A DNA stretch of 64,000 nt from Alteromonas aquimaris (GCF_026183695.1 NZ_JAPFRD010000012.1:60504-124503), one strand, 5' to 3'; positions 20,049 to 30,043 are shown, numbered from the stretch's first letter. The notes: generated by a model from the letters alone, not told the origin. Numbers and translations: made by a program.

Positions 20049-20062
20049 TGAATGATTATGCA
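20049..20062 (+). promoter_or_regulatory. Candidate ARG box (ArgR operator)
   Basis: TGAATGATTATGCA fits the ARG-box core TGAAT-WWWW-ATTCA with two mismatches. It lies about 100 bases before argR, where an autoregulatory operator is expected. A second, poorer half-site TTGAATTGCAC follows. No footprint data; inference from consensus only. Confidence 0.4.
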
Positions 20063-20157
20063 TTTGAATTGCACCTAATGCACCTATCGGGCAAAATGCA
20101 CAATTAATTTCTATATAATAACGTAACCCTACCACAACACCAAAAATATGAGATGTA

Positions 20158-20622
20158 ATGGCTAATTTAAAACAAGAACAGCTTATAAAAGCATTTAAGG
20201 AAATTCTCAGGGCAGAAAGTTACGGCTCTCAGGGCGAAATTGTCGATGCGTTGAAGACTCAGGGTTATGACAACATTAGCCAATCCAAAATTTCTCGCAT
20301 GTTAAGCAAATTTGGTGCAGTTCGTACACGCAACGCGCGGGGCGACATGGTGTATTGCCTCCCTCCTGAACTCGGCATGCCTACGGCGAAAAGTCCGCTT
20401 AAGCACTTAGTACTTGATATCGTCCACAACAAAGTGATGGTGATTATACGCACCAGCCCAGGTGCTGCTCAGTTAATCGCGCGGCTATTAGACTCGTTGA
20501 GTAAAAAAGATGGAGTGCTGGGAACCATCGCCGGCGACGACACCATCTTCATCGCCCCCGCCGACGTAAGCCGAATTGAAGAATTACGTCAGCGAGTAGA
20601 AGATTTGTTTGAAAGTGTTTAG
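20158..20622 (+). CDS. argR: Arginine repressor
   Basis: A 154-residue ArgR. The N-terminal winged helix contains [20 protein letters not shown], with the SQSKISRML recognition helix. The C-terminal hexamerisation and arginine-binding domain ends with [14 protein letters not shown]. It represses arginine biosynthesis genes with arginine as co-repressor. It is divergent from mdh and followed immediately by its own terminator. Confidence 0.97.
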   Translation: MANLKQEQLIKAFKEILRAESYGSQGEIVDALKTQGYDNISQSKISRMLSKFGAVRTRNARGDMVYCLPPELGMPTAKSPLKHLVLDIVHNKVMVIIRTSPGAAQLIARLLDSLSKKDGVLGTIAGDDTIFIAPADVSRIEELRQRVEDLFESV

Positions 20623-20650
20623 AAGTGAGCGCAGGCTCACTTCTTTTATT
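20622..20650 (+). terminator. argR terminator
   Basis: A perfect 9-bp stem GAAGTGAGC/GCTCACTTC (20622-20630 with 20635-20643) with a four-base loop is followed by TTTTATT. It begins at the last base of the argR stop codon. Confidence 0.9.
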
Positions 20651-20684
20651 CTCACTCCTACATCCAGTCCCGTGGGATTGGATT

Positions 20685-21371
20685 TTACTCCCCTAAACGC
20701 GAAATCAGCGCTTCTGCGGCAGGTTTAGAGGAAGCAGGATTCTGACCGGTGATCAGTAAATCACTTTCACATACGTGAGGTTCAAATTGGCCTGCACTAG
20801 AGAAACTCCCCCCACGGGAGCGTAATTCGTCCTCGACCAAATAAGGCACCACTGAATCTAATTCCATTGCTTTTTCTTCAGCGTTAGAGAATCCGGTTAC
20901 TTCCTTACCATTAATATACGCTTTTCCTTCCTGGCCCATCACATCTTTCAATACTATTGGAGCGTGGCAGACTGCTGCAACGGGTTTATCTGCTTTTAAC
21001 ATGTTTTCAATCAAAGTAATCGAATCACGGTTGTCCGCAAGATCGTACAGGGGTCCGTGTCCTCCTGGATAGAACACCGCATCAAATTCCTCAGCACGTA
21101 CGTCTTTCAACGCAATGGTCGAGGCTAAAGCGGAGCGCGCTTTTTCATCCTCAGAAAACCGTTTAGTGGCTTCTGTAAGTGCGTCTTCTTCAAGACTCGT
21201 GGGATCTACCGGCACCTCGCCACCATTGGGGGACGCCAGCGTAATTGAATATCCTTTATCAATAAATGCGTAATACGGTGAAGCGAATTCCTCTAACCAT
21301 AAGCCTGTCTTATTGCCTGTATCGCCCAGCATGTCGTGCGATGTCATTACCATTAAAATTTGTTTCGACAT
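20685..21371 (-). CDS. DJ-1/PfpI family protein (class I glutamine amidotransferase-like)
   Basis: A 228-residue cytoplasmic protein. The nucleophile elbow is VAAVCHAP (Cys135-His136). The acidic partner lies in LEEFASPYY, and GGHGPLYDL forms the oxyanion region. This matches the Hsp31/YDR533C-like branch, whose members are glyoxalase-III-like or chaperone-like. Which activity applies cannot be read from the sequence. It stands alone, with its ATG behind an AAAGGAGAT ribosome binding site. Confidence 0.88.
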   Translation of the reverse strand: MSKQILMVMTSHDMLGDTGNKTGLWLEEFASPYYAFIDKGYSITLASPNGGEVPVDPTSLEEDALTEATKRFSEDEKARSALASTIALKDVRAEEFDAVFYPGGHGPLYDLADNRDSITLIENMLKADKPVAAVCHAPIVLKDVMGQEGKAYINGKEVTGFSNAEEKAMELDSVVPYLVEDELRSRGGSFSSAGQFEPHVCESDLLITGQNPASSKPAAEALISRLGE

Positions 21372-21671
21372 AAAACCATCTCCTTTTGAGGTTAGTTCTT
21401 TTTACCTAGGTGACACTGACTTAGATTACTTCCCGACATAATTTAATATTATGGCGCCCTCTCAGTATCGCAGAAATGGGTATAGGTGAAAGGCAGACAA
21501 ATTGCCACGTAGCGGACAACTTTAAGCTATTTAGTGCTGCAGCCGGCCCCTTTAGGTACGGTAACTTGGTGTTGTAGTCACTAACAGATAGTCGGTACTT
21601 CGATAGAGTTCTGAATTACTGAAGAAAATTAACTGGCGGAAATTGGGCACAGGGCACCAGTAGAAAAAAAT
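21372..21671. other. Intergenic region between DJ-1 gene and receptor gene
   Basis: About 300 bases with no supported gene. It should hold the promoter of the DJ-1/PfpI gene near its right part of the leader. I see no clear operator, repeat or RNA. Confidence 0.4.
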
Positions 21672-21702
21672 AAAAAACCCCTCGACGCTGGAGGGGTTTT
21701 TA
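21672..21702 (-). terminator. Terminator of the TonB-dependent receptor gene
   Basis: The stem AAAACCCCTC/GAGGGGTTTT (21674-21683 with 21691-21700, loop GACGCTG) sits 30 bases past the receptor stop with T runs on both strands, so it can work in either direction. Confidence 0.9.
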
Positions 21703-21731
21703 AAGGACGTTTCAATTCAGCTTATGTCAAA

Positions 21732-24700
21732 TTAAAAGTCGTATTTTACGCCGAACTGGACTTGCCAAACTGAATGCGATAGCACTTCAAGATTAGCAAT
21801 ATTTTCTGGAGTATTAAGATCAAAATATTCGTATTGACCATTCACGATATTAGCAGATACTACCTGGCGCGCGTATTCATAGCGAGTACGTTCTACTCGG
21901 CCCCAATCATCATTCAACAGATTACCTAAGTTTTCAATGTCGAAGAAGACGGTAAGCTTATGTTCTGGAAAGAATGCCGGTAGTTGCTGCTGGATACGAA
22001 GATCTATCATCGTCATCCAACGAGAATTATCACCGTTTCTTGGCGCAATCCCACCTGCATACTGCGCTAGCTCTGAGCTATTGATATAGTCAATAAAAGC
22101 TTGCTGAGCAGCAGTGTCGCCATCAAAGGACGTGGAAGCAAATAACGGATCATTTATGCCATTTGGAACATACAACAAGTGACCTGCATCGTCATTGCGA
22201 CTTTCACGTGCGCAGCGACCGCCACCTACGTCGAATACGCAAGCGTTATTCTCATCAAAAGTATAGCTATACGGCTGGCCTGAACGACGTTCAGCAAAAA
22301 TCGAAACTTTCGTTTCGTAGCCATCTATCAGTTCTTTGCTCCAGTTGAAACGCATCTTCCACAGGTGTTCTGTCTGGAAATTAGACGTTCCAGAACGAGG
22401 TTGCTGACGATCGTAAGCGGCAAAGTCTGAGTAGTTTGAAGTAGCAGTTGATGAAGTACCATAACCGATGTCCTCAACGTCTGCATAAGTATAGCTTGTA
22501 AAGAAATCAAACGAACCATAACTTGTTTCCCAGTCATTACTCGCCGACAGTGCGTATAGCATTGCTGAACCATCATCGACTGAGCCCACTGCAATGGCTT
22601 CAGGTCCATTACTACAGTCATAGACTCCGCGGCCATCGGGAGCAGTAGCGACTGGCTTTGCACAGCGTTGATCATACCAATAGGTGGCATTTTCAAGTTT
22701 GTTATATAAAACATCCGCTGAAAAGACCCAACCTTCTAGCATTTCCATTTCAGGCTCGTGAGCAACGCCCAAACTAACCTTCCAAGTAGTTGGAATTTCG
22801 AAGTCGCGGCGTAAAGCATTAACAGATCCATCGGGCGCGGTATTAGCTAGCGTCGCCAAAACATCTGCTGGGATGTACTGACCTGTGGCTGAATCTGGCG
22901 TAGTTGGAACTTGATAGGTCAAGCCCATAAACCCGAAATCACTATAGTCGTCTGAAATTACGCCGTCATTTGAATAACTGTTGGAAATCCATACGCTAGG
23001 AGCCCCACCTGAAAAACGACCGATACCACCACGAACTGTGGTTAAGTCTCCGGCGTACCATTTGAAAGATACCCGCGGTAAGATTACATCTAAACCTTCA
23101 ACATCCGTAGTATTGGTGTAGCCGTAACGGCGCTTGAAGTTTTGGTTTTCTCTTATTTCACCTTCCGACTCATACCAATCGTAACGAATGCCCGCATCGA
23201 TAGTTAAGTCGCCAGAAAATTCCCATGAATCTTGGAAGTAAAGAGAGTTATAGTTGTAGCCCCAAATAGCGCGCAAGTCGTTTTCATCGTTGGTAACTGC
23301 ATTGTTATACAAAAGGGCGGAAGCCTCTGCGTTACGTAATGCTTCCAAACTATCAAAATGATACGAACCTTCTGAATTTTGCGCGAATAGATTGTCTACA
23401 TCGACCTCTTCACGTTCGTAACCAAATTTAAAAATATGGTCGCCCATCGTATAGATACCTACAGCTTTAATCTGTAAGAAATCTTGGTCGAGTTCGTTAC
23501 CATGGCGGAAACGGTCTGGGCCGATGGTTAGGTAATTATCTTCACCATCTACTTCTCTCAAAAAGATAGCGAAGTTTGGAAACTCAGAACCACTTAAAGA
23601 GTCTTGACCTGTTGCCTGCGATGTACTTGCAACTTTAAATTGAGTCGAAAAGTTTGACGTCCAATCTGAGAAAAAGTGACCAATAAAGCTTTCTACTTTT
23701 TCAGATCTATCATACCAAGCTGAAGAGGCACCAAGAATGTTATCAGAGGCTAAAAAGTTTGCACCGTCACGCTCATTGATGGAGTTACCCTCAGTCAGCA
23801 TATAGGTGAATTTGGCACGATGATCATCAGATACGTTCCAATCTATATTTGCCAATACTTTTTCGTCTTCAACCGGATCTTTGGAAAAACCACCAATGTC
23901 GAACCCCCAGACATCAGAAACAATACCAGCTACTTGACTAACATCATCCATGGTAATGTTAGCTTCTTCATTTAATGCTCCAGAACCGGCGGGGCCATTT
24001 TGTAAAGGCGCGGTTGCTTCAAACTTATCATATGCCACGAAGAAGAAAAGCTTATCTTGAATGATAGGGCCCCCAAGGGTCGCTACAAACGTTTTCTCTT
24101 CGAAGTTAAAATCAAACTCGTCTTCGCCGTTTTTGTCGCCAATCAGTGAGTCGTCAGTATAATAATAACCGACTGAGCCATGAAATTCGTTAGTTCCTGA
24201 TTTCGTTACCGCATTGATAGTACCGCCAGTGAAACCATTGTACTCGACATCAAATGGTGCTGTCTGGATAGAAAGTGACTCAATCGCGTCGTAAGAAATA
24301 GGCGAACGCTGTGTAGGGTAACCATTCGCATTTAAACCAAATCGGTCATTTAATGCTACGCCGTCAACGGTAAGGGAGTTAAACCGGTTATTTGCACCGG
24401 CAATTGTCAGTTCTTTTGCGCCGCCGCTCTGGACATTGACAGAAGCAAATGGATCTAACTGTGCTGCATCAGTGATATCTCTGTCAATTGAGGCTACCTG
24501 GCCGAGGGCTTCTAACCCCATGCTGGTGCTCAGAGCCTCATTTGTATAGCCAGTACCTGCCCTGTTTCCAGTTACAACAATAACTTCAGTACTATCACGT
24601 TTCTCTACAGTAATAGGAAGTGACAAAACCTGATCTAAAGAGAGATAAACGTTTTCTACTTTAGTTGGAACAAAGCCTTCACCTTGGATGGTGACAGTAT

Positions 24701-24944
24701 AAGGTCCACCCACTCGTAAGCCGCGGGCAGAAAAGGATCCATTTTCGTTTGTCGTAGCGGTTGAAACTGTGGCAGAGGGCTCATGCACGATAGTAACCGT
24801 AGCTCCGGCCAGGTTAGACCCGGCCTCGCTCACTACACTACCACGAATGGATGAGGTGGTTTCTTGTGCCATTGCACTGGTCGCCATGCCAACAGACATA
24901 GCAACCGCAATTGCAACGCGGCTTATTTGAGATTTAGCAAACAT
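21732..24944 (-). CDS. Oar-like TonB-dependent outer-membrane receptor
   Basis: A 1070-residue outer-membrane protein. A Sec signal peptide (about 1-26) is followed by a carboxypeptidase-regulatory-like beta-sandwich (GSNLAGATVTIVHE), a plug domain with VIVVTGNRAGTG and FNSLTVDGVALNDRFGLN, and a long beta-barrel. The C-terminus VWQVQFGVKYDF ends in the terminal Phe typical of barrels. The N-terminal domain and length match Oar-type receptors, whose substrates are mostly unknown and often peptides or polysaccharide-related. There is no TonB gene or hydrolase beside it, so the ligand cannot be inferred. It is divergent from a periplasmic-binding-like protein. Confidence 0.92.
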   Translation of the reverse strand: MFAKSQISRVAIAVAMSVGMATSAMAQETTSSIRGSVVSEAGSNLAGATVTIVHEPSATVSTATTNENGSFSARGLRVGGPYTVTIQGEGFVPTKVENVYLSLDQVLSLPITVEKRDSTEVIVVTGNRAGTGYTNEALSTSMGLEALGQVASIDRDITDAAQLDPFASVNVQSGGAKELTIAGANNRFNSLTVDGVALNDRFGLNANGYPTQRSPISYDAIESLSIQTAPFDVEYNGFTGGTINAVTKSGTNEFHGSVGYYYTDDSLIGDKNGEDEFDFNFEEKTFVATLGGPIIQDKLFFFVAYDKFEATAPLQNGPAGSGALNEEANITMDDVSQVAGIVSDVWGFDIGGFSKDPVEDEKVLANIDWNVSDDHRAKFTYMLTEGNSINERDGANFLASDNILGASSAWYDRSEKVESFIGHFFSDWTSNFSTQFKVASTSQATGQDSLSGSEFPNFAIFLREVDGEDNYLTIGPDRFRHGNELDQDFLQIKAVGIYTMGDHIFKFGYEREEVDVDNLFAQNSEGSYHFDSLEALRNAEASALLYNNAVTNDENDLRAIWGYNYNSLYFQDSWEFSGDLTIDAGIRYDWYESEGEIRENQNFKRRYGYTNTTDVEGLDVILPRVSFKWYAGDLTTVRGGIGRFSGGAPSVWISNSYSNDGVISDDYSDFGFMGLTYQVPTTPDSATGQYIPADVLATLANTAPDGSVNALRRDFEIPTTWKVSLGVAHEPEMEMLEGWVFSADVLYNKLENATYWYDQRCAKPVATAPDGRGVYDCSNGPEAIAVGSVDDGSAMLYALSASNDWETSYGSFDFFTSYTYADVEDIGYGTSSTATSNYSDFAAYDRQQPRSGTSNFQTEHLWKMRFNWSKELIDGYETKVSIFAERRSGQPYSYTFDENNACVFDVGGGRCARESRNDDAGHLLYVPNGINDPLFASTSFDGDTAAQQAFIDYINSSELAQYAGGIAPRNGDNSRWMTMIDLRIQQQLPAFFPEHKLTVFFDIENLGNLLNDDWGRVERTRYEYARQVVSANIVNGQYEYFDLNTPENIANLEVLSHSVWQVQFGVKYDF

Positions 24945-25329
24945 GTGTGTGTTTCCCTTTAATTTGGCTTTAAAAATTATTTTGTAGCCTGACTAGTTTT
25001 TTTGGCGGCAAAATTGTCACGAATGTTTGTTGCAACATTATGAAAATTTCATAGCCATTTTTCGTTTTGCTTGCGTGCCGTACCCTAGTGAGCCGCTAAG
25101 CTTTTGTTCTTCTAATGAAAGGACGAATTACTAGATAAGACCCTTTCATTGCGGGCGCAATTGTTACAAAGAAGCAATGAATAACCACCCCTTAATAAAA
25201 TTCAACTTATTTTATAAAAAATTACGTTAATTCAACCATATAACAACATTGAATAACTTTACCTATTGCAATAAATAACGTTCACTGATGAAATGTGGTC
25301 ATTAAATAAGAAATATCTCGCATTTAAAG
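24945..25329. promoter_or_regulatory. Divergent promoter region with a 9-bp inverted repeat
   Basis: About 385 AT-rich bases between the receptor gene and the divergent binding-protein gene. It contains a perfect inverted repeat AATGAAAGG/CCTTTCATT at 25114-25122 and 25142-25150, with 19 bases between. The loop is too long for a simple terminator and there is no T run, so an operator or leader structure is more likely. No gene is seen. Confidence 0.4.
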
Positions 25330-26184
25330 TTGATTAATTTTCACGCTGCTAAAAGTATTTTAATTATATTATGGTTGTCATTGGCAATCGTTTTTGGCTA
25401 CCTGGGTTTCAATAAAACCTTTAAAAAATTTGGTGAAGTACCCACGCCTATAACACAGACTATCCAATGTGAAACTCGCCTTTCTGAGAACCAGTCGTTT
25501 TTTTCAGTATACATTACCGATCGCGCGGTGGCTGAGGCAGTGCTCAACTTACTGTGTAATGATAGCGTAGTCAAACGCCAGTTTGGAGATGTAGAGGTGC
25601 GCATCGGACACAGCGATTTGGATACGTTTCGGTATATTAATCATGGCGTAAGTGATTTGGCCTTAATAAAGAGCAATATTGTTGAGGCTTTTGTCGCCGA
25701 TCAAATATATGGGTATGAGGCGGTCGCCACGTATCCAGATTATCAAGCGTACTTCATTGCATTGCGAGAGAAACCGCAAATTACCAAAGAGTATTTACTG
25801 GGGCAAAGAATTGGAATACTGGACTATCCCAGCAGCCGGTCAGGCCACATCATTCCTAAAACAGTGTTTAATTCCTTGGGATTAACTGAAAATACAGTCA
25901 CCCTCAGCTATTACAATTCTCATCAGGAATTAAGAAACGCTCTGCGTGCTGGCGAAGTCGATATTATCTCCTCTTATTGGGATCACGCTGATAACGAAAC
26001 GTTGTCTAAGAATTATATCACTCCGATTGACGATACTGTCACAGGCATGCGTTGGTATTTAAAGATGCAGACGCAAAATACCGACCTAAAATGTGCCATC
26101 CAAACTATGATTAAAAACTTGGCCGCCTCGCAAAGTAAAGGGTACTACAAGCGCGTTGAATTGCTGGAGGACTGCCTTGAATAG
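25330..26184 (+). CDS. PhnD/SsuA-like periplasmic binding protein, membrane-anchored
   Basis: A 284-residue protein starting at TTG 25330, the only in-frame start ahead of an N-terminal hydrophobic helix (SILIILWLSLAIVFGYLGF). There is no Ala-x-Ala cleavage site, so it may stay anchored. The rest resembles type-2 periplasmic binding domains of the PhnD/phosphonate-like group, for example DLALIKSNIVEAF and ELRNALRAGEVDIISSYWD. No ABC permease or ATPase is nearby. It overlaps the next gene by eight bases, pointing to a two-gene sensory or regulatory unit rather than a transporter. Confidence 0.65.
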   Translation: MINFHAAKSILIILWLSLAIVFGYLGFNKTFKKFGEVPTPITQTIQCETRLSENQSFFSVYITDRAVAEAVLNLLCNDSVVKRQFGDVEVRIGHSDLDTFRYINHGVSDLALIKSNIVEAFVADQIYGYEAVATYPDYQAYFIALREKPQITKEYLLGQRIGILDYPSSRSGHIIPKTVFNSLGLTENTVTLSYYNSHQELRNALRAGEVDIISSYWDHADNETLSKNYITPIDDTVTGMRWYLKMQTQNTDLKCAIQTMIKNLAASQSKGYYKRVELLEDCLE

Positions 26185-27133
26185 TCAAATGTTACCCCGC
26201 ATAGTCTGGCCCCGGTTGATGTTGATCATAGCCACTGCATTTTTGGTATTGCAAACCGCTGTATTCATTGGGCAGCTGATTGGCGCTTGGGTTAGCCACC
26301 ATCAGGCGAACGATAAAGCGTACGAACGCATTCTACTTGATAGCTTTTATCTTGATGTAGGGAACGAAAAGCTTTCCACTTCTGTGAATGAAAAAGCCCT
26401 GCGTCAATACATCCATAATTTAAATGCCGTTTTAACGCAGCAGCAACTTCCTGTTCGCGTGCTCGCTATTCAAGGAATCAAAGGCGCCGAAGAAATTAGC
26501 GCTGATTACAATTCTGTGCTGACAAAATCATTTGTGGCGGCAGAACAGGAGGTTACGATAAACTTGGCTAACTTACCTTGGTATAGCTATCTGGCTTTCA
26601 GCCCGACAAGTGCGCTTGTCGCATTTTTATTAGGCATATGTTCGTACCAACCACACCGCCATGAAAAACACGTCAGCAAAATTAAAAAAACCACTAAGCC
26701 ACTAGCGCCCAAGCTTATTATCAATCTAAAAGATAAGACATTAATGAACAATGTGGATAGCAAAGCGGTAAACCTCCAAAATAAGCCGTTTTGTTTTTAC
26801 GCAGCTTTGGTGCAATATTGCATTCAACATCCGCATAGTTCTTTATCCCCTCACCAGGATATTCCCGCCGAACTTACTGTATTGTGTAATAAAATATTCA
26901 GCCGTTTAGTAGAGCTTGGGCACACAAAACGTAAGCGACCGGATTTCAATGCGAATCTGGAAAAAACGTTGAGCGAAATTCGTTCTGCTGTAGATGAATT
27001 ATTTTTTGATTACCCGGCTGAAAAAGAAAAATTTTATCCGCCTCGAGCACAAGGAGAGGGTTCTCGTTCCAAACAACATTCGTTCGGTTTGCGGGGATTG
27101 AAATTGACTGATATTGAAATTACTCACACATAG
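26177..27133 (+). CDS. Unknown two-helix membrane protein coupled to the binding protein
   Basis: About 318 residues from TTG 26177, chosen because GGAGG lies six bases upstream. ATG 26189 and TTG 26156 are alternatives. There is a membrane helix near the N-terminus (LMLIIATAFLVLQTAVFIG), a periplasmic loop of about 110 residues, a second helix around YLAFSPTSALVAFLLGI, then a basic linker and a cytoplasmic domain of about 130 residues. That domain has Cys- and His-containing helices (FCFYAALVQYCIQHPHSSL) and ends in GLRGLKLTDIEITHT. I do not recognise the family. The topology suits a sensor that passes on signals from its partner. Confidence 0.6.
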   Translation: MNSQMLPRIVWPRLMLIIATAFLVLQTAVFIGQLIGAWVSHHQANDKAYERILLDSFYLDVGNEKLSTSVNEKALRQYIHNLNAVLTQQQLPVRVLAIQGIKGAEEISADYNSVLTKSFVAAEQEVTINLANLPWYSYLAFSPTSALVAFLLGICSYQPHRHEKHVSKIKKTTKPLAPKLIINLKDKTLMNNVDSKAVNLQNKPFCFYAALVQYCIQHPHSSLSPHQDIPAELTVLCNKIFSRLVELGHTKRKRPDFNANLEKTLSEIRSAVDELFFDYPAEKEKFYPPRAQGEGSRSKQHSFGLRGLKLTDIEITHT

Positions 27134-27245
27134 AGCCATTACTCGTCTTTTTTTGATGTAAATTTACCCAATTTCTCATGTTGTGATTGATTCATGCGGT
27201 GCAAACAAGTATCTTTGCACCAAGAAAAAATTGTCCTCACATGCT

Positions 27246-27869
27246 ATGCAATCGCCATTAATTATTGCTATTTCCGGTGCTTCAGGTTCTGGCAAATCGC
27301 TTTTTACCGAAAATTTGTTTAATGCTTTCTCTGCGCAAGGTAGTCCTGTTCAGATATTGCGGGAAGATCATTATTATCGCGCGCAGGATCATTTGCCGAT
27401 GGAAGCGCGTGAGAAGAACAATTATGACCATCCCAATGCGTTCGAGCACGAATTATTGAAAGCTCATTTACAAAGTTTGCGAGAAGGCCACAATATTGAC
27501 TATCCTCATTATTGTTTTAAAACGCACACAAGACTGCCAGACACAGAGTGCCTGGAGCCTGCTCCAGTCATTATTCTTGAAGGAATAATGTTGCTCGCCC
27601 GGCCAGAATTGCTCCCGTTATACGATGTTAAAATTTTTATCGACACGCCTTTAGATATCTGTTTGATGCGTCGAATGATGCGTGACGTAAAACAGCGCGG
27701 CAGAACGTTAGAGTCTGTGGCGAAGCAATATGAATCCACCGTTAAACCTATGTATCACCAATTCATCGAGCCTAGTCGTTTTACTGCAGACGTTGTAGTA
27801 ACCCAGGGTGGGAAAAATCAAATTGCACTGGACGTGATCAAGTCGCATATCCAGCAGGCATTGCAGTAA
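27246..27869 (+). CDS. udk: Uridine kinase
   Basis: A 207-residue kinase from ATG 27246, whose MQSPLIIAISGASGSGKS places the P-loop at residues 11-18. An earlier in-frame start at 27183 would add a non-conserved leader. The substrate region includes REDHYYRAQDHLP and NYDHPNAFEHELL. The Asp-rich lid and FIDTPLDICLMRRMMRD match the P-loop uridine/cytidine kinase family. It sits 12 bases before nupC, a nucleoside transporter, which supports a pyrimidine salvage unit. Confidence 0.93.
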   Translation: MQSPLIIAISGASGSGKSLFTENLFNAFSAQGSPVQILREDHYYRAQDHLPMEAREKNNYDHPNAFEHELLKAHLQSLREGHNIDYPHYCFKTHTRLPDTECLEPAPVIILEGIMLLARPELLPLYDVKIFIDTPLDICLMRRMMRDVKQRGRTLESVAKQYESTVKPMYHQFIEPSRFTADVVVTQGGKNQIALDVIKSHIQQALQ

Positions 27870-27881
27870 GGAAGTCAGGCC

Positions 27882-29093
27882 ATGGTAAGTTTACTGGGCA
27901 TTTTGCTGTTGCTCGGCATCGCCTTTGCTTTATCAGCTTCAAGAACATCAATTAACTGGCGCACCGTAGGCGGGGCGTTTGCAATACAGGCGTTAATTGG
28001 TGCATTTATCCTTTATTTTGAACCAGGCATCAAAATGCTGCTCAAAATGACTGAATTTGTCGGCGATATCATTGAATATAGCCAGCAAGGGATCAACTTT
28101 CTATTTGGACCCGTTGGCGATAAATCACTTGGTTTTATATTTGCCTTCAATGTGTTGCCGGTCATTATATTCTTTTCGTCATTAATTGCTGTGCTGTACC
28201 ACTTGGGGATAATGAGTTGGATTATCAGAATTATTGGCGGTTTTCTACAAGCGGCGCTGAAAACCAGCCGCCCGGAAAGTATGTCAGCCGCGGCCAATAT
28301 ATTTGTTGGCCAAACTGAAGCACCTCTAGTCGTTCGCCCGTTTATTCCTCATATGACGCGTTCAGAGCTTTTTGCCATTATGGTTGGGGGGTTAGCGTCC
28401 ATCGCAGGGTCGGTAATGGCAGGGTATGCCAGTTTGGGGGTTGAATTAAAATATTTGTTAGCGGCAAGTTTCATGGCGGCCCCTGGTGGCCTTTTAATGG
28501 CTAAAATCATTCAGCCAGAAATTAATCAGGCGAATGACGAACTAGATAATATCGACGCAGAAGAAACCAGTTACGCAAACGTATTTGATGCGGCGGCAAC
28601 AGGCGCTGCCGCTGGTTTGCAGCTGGCATTAAATGTGGGTGCGATGCTATTGGCGTTCGTAGCATTGATTGCAATGTTAAACGGGTTAATTGGCTGGACA
28701 GCAGAAGTATTTGGATTTGATGGCGTAACATTTCAGGGTATCTTAGGCTTTATCTTACAACCATTAGCATGGGCAATTGGAGTACCGTGGGAAGAAGCGC
28801 AGATTGCCGGAAGCTTCATTGGCCAAAAAATCGTTGTGAATGAATTTGTCGCCTATCTGGATTTTGTAAAACAGATAGATACCTTGTCGCCTACCACCCA
28901 GGCTATTGTTACTTTCTCCTTATGCGGTTTTGCTAATTTCTCATCTATCGCTATATTAATGGGTGGAATTGGCGCAATGGCACCAACGCGCAGAAAAGAG
29001 ATCGCCTCGCTTGGATTAAAAGCCGTGATTGCTGCAACCTTGTCTAATTTGATGAGCGCAGCGCTTGCAGGTTTTTATTTATCACTTAGTTAA
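27882..29093 (+). CDS. nupC: Concentrative nucleoside transporter (NupC family)
   Basis: A 403-residue polytopic CNT transporter. Family landmarks are the [18 protein letters not shown] segment, [15 protein letters not shown] with the conserved [18 protein letters not shown], and the C-terminal NEFVAYLDF and [13 protein letters not shown]. It takes up nucleosides with protons or sodium. Placed just behind uridine kinase, it supplies nucleosides for salvage. A weak GGGCC/GGCCC hairpin with TTTGTTT follows at 29148-29176. Confidence 0.96.
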   Translation: MVSLLGILLLLGIAFALSASRTSINWRTVGGAFAIQALIGAFILYFEPGIKMLLKMTEFVGDIIEYSQQGINFLFGPVGDKSLGFIFAFNVLPVIIFFSSLIAVLYHLGIMSWIIRIIGGFLQAALKTSRPESMSAAANIFVGQTEAPLVVRPFIPHMTRSELFAIMVGGLASIAGSVMAGYASLGVELKYLLAASFMAAPGGLLMAKIIQPEINQANDELDNIDAEETSYANVFDAAATGAAAGLQLALNVGAMLLAFVALIAMLNGLIGWTAEVFGFDGVTFQGILGFILQPLAWAIGVPWEEAQIAGSFIGQKIVVNEFVAYLDFVKQIDTLSPTTQAIVTFSLCGFANFSSIAILMGGIGAMAPTRRKEIASLGLKAVIAATLSNLMSAALAGFYLSLS

Positions 29094-29193
29094 TTTTTAA
29101 TCAATTTTACCGCGGTCAAAACTGCGATAAAATAGCCGTTTTAAAATAGGGCCATTCTAATCGTCGGCCCTTTGTTTATTTGGAAAGAGAGTT

Positions 29194-30033
29194 ATGCAAT
29201 TAGTCGCTGTTGATTATAACGCTGAGAATGCAGACAAGTTGTTTGTTGAATCGCTTCGCGAAACTGGTTTCGGTGTATTGAAGAACCACCCCCTGCAACA
29301 ATCCATGGTTCAGGAAATCTATGACGCCTCGCAGGCGTTTTTCGATAGTGAAGAGAAGCATCAGTATCTTTATAATAAACATAAACAGGATGGCTTCTTT
29401 CCCACGACAGTGTCTGAAGTGGCGAAGGGCTCCACAAAGAAAGACATTAAAGAGTATTTTCATTTCTATCCGTGGGGACAATGTCCAGAAGCGTTACGCC
29501 CCTTGCTCGCATCCTACTATGAAAAGGCAAACACGCTTGCCCGTGAACTGTTGGGCTGGATTGAAAATAACTCGCCGCAAGAGGTCAGTGCAAAATATAG
29601 TCAACCGTTATCAGAAATGATCAAAGACAGCGATCAAACGCTATTACGCGTACTTCATTATCCGCCGCTGAAAGGCGATGAAGAGCCGGACGCGATACGT
29701 GCGGCAGCACATGAAGACATAAACCTGATCACTATTTTACCCGCGGCAAATGAACCCGGTCTGCAGGTAAGAGCCCAAGATGGCTCATGGATAGATGTAC
29801 CGTGTGATTTTGGTAATTTGATTGTAAACATCGGTGATATGTTACAAGAAGCGTCTGGACACTACTTCCCATCCACAACCCATAGGGTAATTAATCCTGA
29901 GAATGTGGATATGACTAAGTCGCGAATTTCACTTCCTTTGTTCTTACATCCCCGCCCTGATGTGGTGTTGTCTGAGCGCCATACGGCCGACTCTTACCTT
30001 AAAGAACGTTTAAAAGAGTTAGGTGTAATTTAA
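29194..30033 (+). CDS. Isopenicillin-N-synthase-like 2OG-Fe(II) oxygenase
   Basis: A 279-residue non-heme iron enzyme. The iron triad is His173, Asp175 (AAAHEDINLIT) and His230 (STTHRVINP). The 2-oxoglutarate-binding pair is Arg244 and Ser246 (SRISLPLFLHP). An N-terminal DIOX_N-type domain contains ETGFGVLKNHPL. The substrate is unknown. Close relatives are widespread single-copy genes in marine gammaproteobacteria. It follows AAAGAGAG as ribosome binding site and is monocistronic. Confidence 0.9.
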   Translation: MQLVAVDYNAENADKLFVESLRETGFGVLKNHPLQQSMVQEIYDASQAFFDSEEKHQYLYNKHKQDGFFPTTVSEVAKGSTKKDIKEYFHFYPWGQCPEALRPLLASYYEKANTLARELLGWIENNSPQEVSAKYSQPLSEMIKDSDQTLLRVLHYPPLKGDEEPDAIRAAAHEDINLITILPAANEPGLQVRAQDGSWIDVPCDFGNLIVNIGDMLQEASGHYFPSTTHRVINPENVDMTKSRISLPLFLHPRPDVVLSERHTADSYLKERLKELGVI

Positions 30034-30043
30034 TTCTGTGTTT

